From Methanobacteriota archaeon (lineage in GTDB: Archaea > Thermoplasmatota > Poseidoniia > Poseidoniales > Thalassarchaeaceae), in NCBI GenBank assembly GCA_002701965.1, contig NZXM01000002.1, positions 1 to 8,876 of the forward strand: DNA of 8,876 nucleotides, in the 5' to 3' direction. This document shows positions 1-4,998 of the stretch, in pieces. The notes beneath the pieces are model-generated. The model was given only the letters and a program-made list of their open reading frames with translations, was not told where the DNA came from and searched no databases. The position numbers were made by a program, and so were the translations under genes. Position 1 is the stretch's first letter. The number at the start of each line of letters is the position of its first letter.

Positions 1-2
1 TA

Positions 3-833
3 GTGCCGGAAACAGGCCTTTGTACACTTGAAATTGATCGTGCCGTAGCATATCTCACTCTCACCCGTGAAGATGTATTCAATGCACTAAACATCCAACT
101 CATCAGCGAAATTATCTCGTTGCTTGAATGGACCAAGCAGCGCTCGGTGGGGGAACGTGGTTCCTTGTTAGATTCTGCAGGAAGTCCGTATCTGAGAGTT
201 ATCGTAATTTCAGGTGCTGGGAAACACTTCTGTGCTGGGGCCGATATCAACATGATGCGTGATGCAGGTGCGAAGAGTGCTGAAGAAAACCGAGCGGACT
301 CAGAACGTCTCGATCGTCTGTTTAACAGCCTATGGGCGCACCCATGCTTTACCATTGGAAAGGTCCAAGGTGTAGCACTTGGCGGTGGTGCAGGCCTAAT
401 TGCATGCATGGATCATGTCATCGTTGAACCTCGAACCCGAATCGCTCTTTCAGAAGGAAAGCTCGGCATATTGCCTGCAGTCATCGGCCCCTATGTTTAC
501 CGTAAAGTCGGTAGTGCTGAATTCCGTCGTTTGTCTATGTTGGCGGGACGTATTGGTTCTGAGGAATCACTTCGAGTTGGACTTGTCAATCAATTGGTAG
601 AATCATTGAAAGATGCAGAAAATTCGGTGATTGATGAGATATTGACTACCGGCCCAATGGCGGTGACTGAAGCCAAGCGCCTTGCATTGACCTTTGATCG
701 TTGGACAGGAACCGATGAGGAACTCCGTCTATGGACCCTGGATAAAACTAGCCAAATGAGGGGTTCTGCAGAGGGTCAAGAGGGTTTGGCATCTTTCCTT
801 GAAAAGCGGTCACCCAATTGGAATCAGGAGTGA
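3..833 (+). CDS. liuC: LiuC-type 3-methylglutaconyl-CoA hydratase (enoyl-CoA hydratase/isomerase family)
   Basis: This crotonase-superfamily protein (276 aa) probably hydrates 3-methylglutaconyl-CoA to HMG-CoA in leucine breakdown, in the cytoplasm. The first oxyanion-hole motif FCAGADI is at residues 76-82 and the second, GVALGGGAGL, at 123-132. The single catalytic glutamate is E151 in SEGKLGILPAVIGPYV; the position of the other classical glutamate is Gly131. The ILPAVIGPYV stretch and the C-terminal EGQEGLASFLEKR (258-270) are, from memory, characteristic of bacterial LiuC rather than general enoyl-CoA hydratases. Residues about 47-63 form an insertion between the first helix and the next strand. 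The GTG at 3 gives an N-terminus of the usual length. A TAG at 1-3 may end the gene before it. A start upstream of the window cannot be excluded. The biotin carboxylase gene follows after 5 nt, which supports the leucine role. The family is near certain; the exact substrate is inferred. Confidence 0.85.
   Translation: MPETGLCTLEIDRAVAYLTLTREDVFNALNIQLISEIISLLEWTKQRSVGERGSLLDSAGSPYLRVIVISGAGKHFCAGADINMMRDAGAKSAEENRADSERLDRLFNSLWAHPCFTIGKVQGVALGGGAGLIACMDHVIVEPRTRIALSEGKLGILPAVIGPYVYRKVGSAEFRRLSMLAGRIGSEESLRVGLVNQLVESLKDAENSVIDEILTTGPMAVTEAKRLALTFDRWTGTDEELRLWTLDKTSQMRGSAEGQEGLASFLEKRSPNWNQE
826..830 (+). promoter_or_regulatory. Ribosome binding site AGGAG for the biotin carboxylase gene
   Basis: AGGAG ends directly before the liuC stop codon and lies 8 nt upstream of the ATG at 839. 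This spacing favours 839 over the in-frame ATG at 857 and makes coupled translation with liuC likely. Confidence 0.6.
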
Positions 834-838
834 ATTAG

Positions 839-2380
839 ATGCTTGGACCAGATTGGATGAAGGATGCTCCTCATCCAATCACAAAGGTTCTCGTGGCCAA
901 TCGAGGTGAAATTGCGTGTCGAATTTTCCGGTCATGTGCTGAATTGGGGATTGGCTCAGTTGCGATTTATTCTGAGTCCGATCGAGGTTCACTACATCAG
1001 CAAACTGCCGACGAATCTGTCTTCCTACCTGGGGATAGCCTTGCAGATACCTATCTCAATATTGAAGCGATTTTGTCCGCTGCCAGAGAAACTGGCGCTG
1101 ATGCCATCCATCCTGGCTATGGATTTCTCTCCGAACGTAGCGCATTTGCGAATGCTGTAAAAGAAGAGGGCATTGTTTGGATTGGACCTTCAGCACACGC
1201 TATTGATGAAATGGGCGATAAGATTAGTGCAAGACGTGCAATGATTGAGGCCAATGTCCCCGTGATTCCTGGTGAAGAACTCCCGTTGGGTGAGCCGGAA
1301 GACATGGTTGATGAGTTGGTTCGTGCAGCAACACGTGTTGGCTACCCTCTCCTTCTCAAGGCGAGTGCAGGAGGTGGCGGGAAAGGTATGCGGGTTGTAC
1401 GCGAACCTCGAAATCTTCAGCGAGAGTATGCGGCTGCAAGTCGTGAGGCGGCAACGTCCTTTGGTGATGGGACAGTCTATGTCGAGCGTTTACTAGAGAA
1501 ATCTAGACACGTTGAAGTTCAGGTTTTGTGTGATTCTCATGGGAACGCAGTACACCTCTTTGAGAGAGAATGTAGTATTCAGCGTCGTCACCAAAAAGTG
1601 GTCGAAGAGGCACCATCTCCAGTCCTTGAGGAGATTACCCGGGCTCGAATGGGTGAGGCGGCGGTAAATGCTGCGAGCGCCGTAGACTACGAAGGTGCAG
1701 GTACTGTTGAATTTCTTTTGGCAGAAGATGGGGATTTTCATTTCTTGGAAATGAATACTCGCTTGCAAGTTGAACACCCGATCACTGAATGTATCAGTGG
1801 AACAGACCTCGTCGTAGAGCAAATACGTGTTGCTGCGGGTCTACCGTTGCCATTCTCACAAGATGACCTATCAATTCGTGGACATGCGATTGAAGTCCGA
1901 ATTTACGCTGAAGATCCAAGCAATGGTTTCCTCCCTGCCATCGGACCATTGGCCTTGTTTAGACCACCGAGCGGACCAGGTATTCGACTGGACACAGGAG
2001 TTCGAGAGGGGGATGAAGCACGGATTGATTTCGATCCAATGCTTGCAAAACTGATTGTTCATGCTCCTAATCGCGATGCTGCAATCCGTAGAATGAAGCG
2101 TGCATGCGAAGATTTTGTTTTACTTGGAGTTACGACAAATTTGGGATTTCTTTGTGATATCATGGGCCATCCAGCATATCATGCGGGTGAGACAACAACT
2201 GATTTCATCGATGTCAATTGGCCAGACGGTTGGGGTGCACATACCTCTGATGTTGCTCCATTCATTGCTGCTGCAGCGGAGCAATTCGGACTCGCGCGCA
2301 AATCAGCAGTCATTGAATCGTCTGAGGGGAGAGGGAGTCCATACAACCCCTTCCAAACGCTACGGAGGTCCTTTCCCTGA
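839..2380 (+). CDS. Biotin carboxylase subunit of an acyl-CoA carboxylase, probably 3-methylcrotonyl-CoA carboxylase alpha N-terminal part
   Basis: This 513-residue cytoplasmic protein should carboxylate biotin with ATP and bicarbonate. Biotin-carboxylase N-domain: VLVANRGEIACRI at 17-29 and GYGFLSER at 93-100. ATP-grasp domain: glycine-rich loop ASAGGGGKGMR at 175-185, and ERECSIQRRHQKVVEEAPS at 242-260. EMNTRLQVEHP (304-314) supplies E304, R308 and E312; GHAIEVRIYAEDP (348-360) supplies R354. The C-domain runs to about 460, followed by some 50 less conserved residues. The chain stops where MCC alpha would continue towards its biotin domain. The next gene supplies that domain in the same frame, with only three codons between the TGA and its ATG. 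The preceding liuC favours methylcrotonyl-CoA over propionyl- or acetyl-CoA as final substrate; this rests on context only. The biotin carboxylase call itself is very secure. Confidence 0.93.
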   Translation: MLGPDWMKDAPHPITKVLVANRGEIACRIFRSCAELGIGSVAIYSESDRGSLHQQTADESVFLPGDSLADTYLNIEAILSAARETGADAIHPGYGFLSERSAFANAVKEEGIVWIGPSAHAIDEMGDKISARRAMIEANVPVIPGEELPLGEPEDMVDELVRAATRVGYPLLLKASAGGGGKGMRVVREPRNLQREYAAASREAATSFGDGTVYVERLLEKSRHVEVQVLCDSHGNAVHLFERECSIQRRHQKVVEEAPSPVLEEITRARMGEAAVNAASAVDYEGAGTVEFLLAEDGDFHFLEMNTRLQVEHPITECISGTDLVVEQIRVAAGLPLPFSQDDLSIRGHAIEVRIYAEDPSNGFLPAIGPLALFRPPSGPGIRLDTGVREGDEARIDFDPMLAKLIVHAPNRDAAIRRMKRACEDFVLLGVTTNLGFLCDIMGHPAYHAGETTTDFIDVNWPDGWGAHTSDVAPFIAAAAEQFGLARKSAVIESSEGRGSPYNPFQTLRRSFP

Positions 2381-2386
2381 GGTGAT
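2379..2386 (+). promoter_or_regulatory. Strong Shine-Dalgarno GAGGTGAT overlapping the biotin carboxylase stop
   Basis: GAGGTGAT would be a full 8-nt match to the usual archaeal 16S rRNA 3' tail. It uses the last two bases of the TGA at 2378-2380 and leaves 3 nt before the ATG at 2390 (5 nt counted from GAGGTG). It decides the start of the biotin carrier gene and suggests termination-reinitiation. A second GGAGGT at 2364-2369 is too far upstream to serve this start. Confidence 0.7.
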
Positions 2387-2389
2387 GCG

Positions 2390-2866
2390 ATGGTTGACTT
2401 GAGAGATTCACTAGGTCGACGTTGGCAGATAGCCATCGATTCTGAGTACGCGTTGTGTGATGAACAAGAAGTTGTCAACGAGTATGGATTTGAGATTGAT
2501 GCAAGACCCAACCGCATTTGGGTTGACGGTAAATTGGCACATGCGGTCAAAGTTGGAGATGATTGGTGGGTGCATCTAAATGGTGCGATTCATGTTGTTT
2601 CGATCGATGAACAAGGTGCGGGTGGTACTGGTGAAGCTGATGGCATGATTGCTCCAATGCCAGGCAAGGTATTGGAAATCTTGTGCGAGGAAGGCGATGT
2701 TGTTGAAGAAGGGCAGACACTGATTGTCATGGAGGCAATGAAGATGGAACACCGAATCTCGGCGAATGAAGCTGGGACAGTTGTAACAATTCACCATGCT
2801 GTTGGTGAACAGGTCGACGCTGGAGCTACCCTCATAGACATTGATTCGGTTGAAAAATTCAATTAG
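2390..2866 (+). CDS. Biotin carboxyl carrier protein (BCCP-like) subunit of the same acyl-CoA carboxylase
   Basis: This 158-residue protein carries biotin between the carboxylase and carboxyltransferase sites. The C-terminal biotinyl/lipoyl domain (about 85-152) starts with APMPGKVLEI and contains VMEAMKMEH (113-121), where K118 is the expected biotinylation site. A second hairpin-type half follows (GTVVTIHHAVGEQVDAG). Residues 1-80 are strand-rich, resembling the linker/BT region that joins the carboxylase and biotin domains in single-chain MCC or propionyl-CoA carboxylase alpha; they are unlike the Pro/Ala-rich linker of classical AccB. The gene is in the same frame as the preceding biotin carboxylase, so the pair looks like one alpha chain cut in two. 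A T7 run at 2887-2893 follows the stop. A biotin protein ligase elsewhere in the genome is required. Function is secure; assignment to MCC is by context. Confidence 0.9.
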   Translation: MVDLRDSLGRRWQIAIDSEYALCDEQEVVNEYGFEIDARPNRIWVDGKLAHAVKVGDDWWVHLNGAIHVVSIDEQGAGGTGEADGMIAPMPGKVLEILCEEGDVVEEGQTLIVMEAMKMEHRISANEAGTVVTIHHAVGEQVDAGATLIDIDSVEKFN

Positions 2867-2893
2867 AAAAACAAATTTTCAATTGGTTTTTTT
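2850..2893. terminator. AT-rich dyad with T-runs between convergent gene ends, probable bidirectional terminator
   Basis: TTGAAAA (2850-2856) can pair with TTTTCAA (2876-2882), and TTTTTTT follows at 2887-2893, which suits archaeal poly-T termination of the + strand operon. On the - strand the same region gives T5 runs at 2871-2867 and 2857-2853, after the yaaA stop at 2892. The stem is AT-only apart from one G-C pair, so the T-runs rather than the hairpin are the stronger evidence. Confidence 0.5.
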
Positions 2894-3656
2894 ACCGGCA
2901 GAACAACCACTCACTATCGGTTGATTGATTCGGATCGAATCGGTACCCATCAACATCAAATTGCTTCAAATCCTCAGGGTTTTCGATTTGATTCTTAATC
3001 ATAAATCGCGCCATAGATCCACGGGCTCGCTTGGCTGAGAAACTGATTATTTTCAGCTTACCATCTCGCATTTCTTTGAATGTAGGTGTAACTACATCCA
3101 TTCCTAACGCGGGTCTAGATGCTGATTTGAAATATTCATTTGAAGCAAGATTTACCAGCGTATTATCTGACCCTCCCTCATTTCGTTGTTGCAGAAGGCT
3201 TGCAATCTCATCCCCCCAATATGCATACAGATTAGAGCCACGTCCTGTTTCAAGCCGTGTACCCATCTCAAGTCGATGAGGTTGAATCAAATCTAGAGGT
3301 CGAAGTAATCCGTACAGACCAGACAAGATTCCAAGATGCCCCTGAGCAAATTTCCAATCGTTTTGTCCAAAATCTTGAGCTTGCAAACCAGTGTATGTAT
3401 CGCCATCGAACATCAGAGCTGCGGGTTTAGCATCCTCACACTCTGGGTCTGTAGAAAACGATTGATAGCGCTCAAAATTCAGAGTGGACAATTTCTCTGA
3501 AATTTTCATTAATTGACCAATCTCATCGGTAGACTTATTCTTCATTTCTTCAACCAATCCAGTTGTATGGTCTAAGAGGGAGGGTTTCGTAAATTCGAGA
3601 TCACGATTCCATCCAGAGCAGTTCAATTTCTTTGCAGGGGAAATTACAGCATACAT
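2892..3656 (-). CDS. yaaA: YaaA family peroxide stress protein (UPF0246 / DUF328)
   Basis: This 254-residue cytoplasmic protein belongs to the YaaA family. In Escherichia coli YaaA is induced by hydrogen peroxide and lowers intracellular iron, limiting Fenton damage; the archaeal role is inferred. Numbered from the ATG at 3656: SPAKKL near 6-11, GDTYTGL at 85-91, LSGLYGLLRPLDL near 111-123 with RLEMGTRL at 128-135, NLASNEYFKS at 169-178, and SFSAKRARGSMARF near 205-218. These are the conserved blocks of the family, and the length matches the roughly 258 aa bacterial proteins. I chose the ATG at 3656 because bacterial YaaA begins at that point and a GGTGA lies 5 nt upstream. The alternative ATG at 3668 adds four residues and overlaps serS by 7 bp. 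Tight linkage to serS implies one transcript. Confidence 0.9.
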   Translation of the reverse strand: MYAVISPAKKLNCSGWNRDLEFTKPSLLDHTTGLVEEMKNKSTDEIGQLMKISEKLSTLNFERYQSFSTDPECEDAKPAALMFDGDTYTGLQAQDFGQNDWKFAQGHLGILSGLYGLLRPLDLIQPHRLEMGTRLETGRGSNLYAYWGDEIASLLQQRNEGGSDNTLVNLASNEYFKSASRPALGMDVVTPTFKEMRDGKLKIISFSAKRARGSMARFMIKNQIENPEDLKQFDVDGYRFDPNQSTDSEWLFCR

Positions 3657-3661
3657 TTTGT

Positions 3662-3666
3662 TCACC
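3662..3666 (-). promoter_or_regulatory. Ribosome binding site GGTGA for yaaA, containing the serS stop codon
   Basis: On the - strand GGTGA spans 3666-3662 and includes the serS TGA (3664-3662). It lies 5 nt before the ATG at 3656, supporting that start and stop-coupled translation of yaaA. Confidence 0.5.
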
Positions 3667-4945
3667 ATCCACAGGGCTCAAGATGGGTTTTTCCACCCAT
3701 TCGTGGTACCAAACAGTCGGGCACCTGGACACGACCATCTTCAAGCTGGTACTGTTCCATGATTGCCACCAAAGCTCGACTTGTAGCGACAGCTGTTGAA
3801 TTGAGCGTGTGAACAGCCGCATTGCCATCGGTTGTCCGGTAGCGCATCTTGAGCCGATTCGCTTGGTAATCGGTACAATTTGAGCAGGATACGATTTCCT
3901 TGTATTCTCCTCGACCGGGTAACCACGCTTCCAAATCGTACTTCTTTGCAGCGACAGTTCCCATATCTCCAGTACAGATATTTACCACCTCATAGTGAAG
4001 CCCGAGACTATCCCACAAATCGACGCAATTGGTCAGCAATGCTTCATGGGCATCCCAAGATTGATCGGGGTGACAAATAATGATTTGTTCCACCTTTGTG
4101 AATTGATGTACTCGCCAAATCCCCTTGTCGCCTTGACCATGAGCACCGACTTCTCTTCGAAAACATGGTGATACTCCGACCATTTTGATGGGCAGTAGAC
4201 TGGGCTCAATCACTTCATCCATGAACATCGCTGTGAGAGGGTGTTCGCTGGTTGCAATCGTGTAGAACCCTTCAGGTTGCACATTGTACATCACCGACTC
4301 AAAATCACCGAGATCAGTCACTCCTTCGTAAGCTTCACGATTCATCATGACAGGAGGTTGGACAAACGTAAAGCCACGCCCTGCAATGAAATCAACAGAA
4401 TATTGCTGCAAGGCCAATTCCAAGTGTGCAAGGTCACCCTTCAGGAAGAAGAATCTACTCCCTGCAATTTTTGCTGCTCGGGGCAAGTCAACCCATTTGT
4501 TCATCTCAATCAATTCATTGTGGGTTCTGGGTTGGAATTCGAATGCTGGCTTCTCACCGTGAAGGCTGTGTTGTGTGTTCCCTGACTCATCCTCTCCAAC
4601 TGGGACATCATCATGAAGGATATTTGGAACTGACATCCGAATCTGGTCTCTTTCCAGTTCGTGCTGGTCAGCGTGTGTCCCAAGGGCTTCAATTTCCGCA
4701 GCAATTTGATCAACTTCTGCCTTGATTCGATTGAACTCTTCATCGTCTCCAGCTTTCTTGGCCACAGCAATTCCTCGTGCCGCCTCGTTACGTTTTCTTC
4801 GAAGTTGATCGGCATCGTAACGTGCCTTACGCCATGCTTCATCCAAACGGATGACCTCATCGATAGCCTCGTGTGAAAGACCACGCTTGTCGTGATCAGC
4901 ACGAATCATATCAGCATGTTCTCGGAACATTCGAATATCCAGCAT
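3662..4945 (-). CDS. serS: Seryl-tRNA synthetase (class II, common type)
   Basis: This 427-residue enzyme charges tRNA(Ser) with serine. It is the common SerRS, not the rare methanogen type, which is longer and has a different N-terminus and a zinc site. The chain starts MLDIRMFRE, typical of SerRS. A charged helical arm covers about 27-103 and would be the antiparallel coiled coil that grips the long variable arm of tRNA(Ser). The catalytic core has the serine-binding loop TSEHPL (232-237), motif 2 with FRRE (262-265) and a following RVHQF (278-282), and motif 3 ending ATSRALVAIMEQYQ (387-400) with R390. Reading ATSR in motif 3 recalls archaeal and eukaryotic SerRS more than the bacterial form. 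GGAGGG lies 5 nt before the ATG, and a hairpin sits directly upstream of it. The presenilin gene lies 53 nt upstream; yaaA follows. Length is normal and no catalytic residue appears missing. Confidence 0.97.
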   Translation of the reverse strand: MLDIRMFREHADMIRADHDKRGLSHEAIDEVIRLDEAWRKARYDADQLRRKRNEAARGIAVAKKAGDDEEFNRIKAEVDQIAAEIEALGTHADQHELERDQIRMSVPNILHDDVPVGEDESGNTQHSLHGEKPAFEFQPRTHNELIEMNKWVDLPRAAKIAGSRFFFLKGDLAHLELALQQYSVDFIAGRGFTFVQPPVMMNREAYEGVTDLGDFESVMYNVQPEGFYTIATSEHPLTAMFMDEVIEPSLLPIKMVGVSPCFRREVGAHGQGDKGIWRVHQFTKVEQIIICHPDQSWDAHEALLTNCVDLWDSLGLHYEVVNICTGDMGTVAAKKYDLEAWLPGRGEYKEIVSCSNCTDYQANRLKMRYRTTDGNAAVHTLNSTAVATSRALVAIMEQYQLEDGRVQVPDCLVPRMGGKTHLEPCGW

Positions 4946-4950
4946 AGAGG

Positions 4951-4956
4951 CCCTCC
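4951..4956 (-). promoter_or_regulatory. Ribosome binding site GGAGGG for serS
   Basis: On the - strand GGAGGG runs from 4956 to 4951, 5 nt upstream of the serS ATG at 4945. It is a strong match to the usual 16S tail and fixes the start. Its first base is the last base of the hairpin at 4956-4972. Confidence 0.7.
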
Positions 4957-4972
4957 GGTTCCTACGGAACCG
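4956..4972 (-). promoter_or_regulatory. Perfect 7-bp hairpin in the serS leader
   Basis: CGGTTCC-TAC-GGAACCG (+ strand) is a perfect inverted repeat with a 3-nt loop. It occupies the 53-nt gap between the presenilin stop (4999) and serS, and abuts the serS ribosome binding site. No T-run follows on the - strand, so it does not look like a terminator. A role in translation control, RNA processing or protein binding is possible, but only the structure is visible. Confidence 0.45.
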
Positions 4973-4998
4973 TTCTTCATGCTTGAAAGCGACGGCGA

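Noticed and set aside
3..833. LiuC as an inactive crotonase because one classical catalytic Glu is Gly
   Set aside because: The second glutamate (E151) and both oxyanion motifs are present, and LiuC-type proteins, as I recall, usually lack a Glu at that position.
1493..1822. 109-codon - strand open frame inside the biotin carboxylase gene
   Set aside because: It is antisense to a highly conserved catalytic region and has no ribosome site or known motif.
2378..2380. TGA as a selenocysteine codon
   Set aside because: No selenocysteine insertion hairpin was recognised nearby, biotin carboxylases need no redox residue here, and a strong ribosome site with a new ATG follows at once.
2179..2550. 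123-codon - strand open frame across the junction of the two carboxylase genes
   Set aside because: It is fully antisense to two well-supported genes, has no recognisable domain and follows their codon pattern.
4241..4585. 114-codon + strand open frame opposite serS
   Set aside because: It is antisense to the SerRS catalytic core and its Cys/His-rich composition looks like a frame artefact.
4510..4902. 130-codon - strand open frame inside serS
   Set aside because: It lies in another frame of an intact seryl-tRNA synthetase gene and shows no family motif.
4956..4972. Hairpin as terminator of the presenilin gene
   Set aside because: No T-run follows it on the - strand; archaeal termination needs the T-run more than the stem.
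4906..4980. Possible 24-codon leader peptide on the - strand starting at ATG 4980 and overlapping the serS start
   Set aside because: It has no ribosome binding site of its own, no run of serine codons that would suggest attenuation, and serS already has a strong site.
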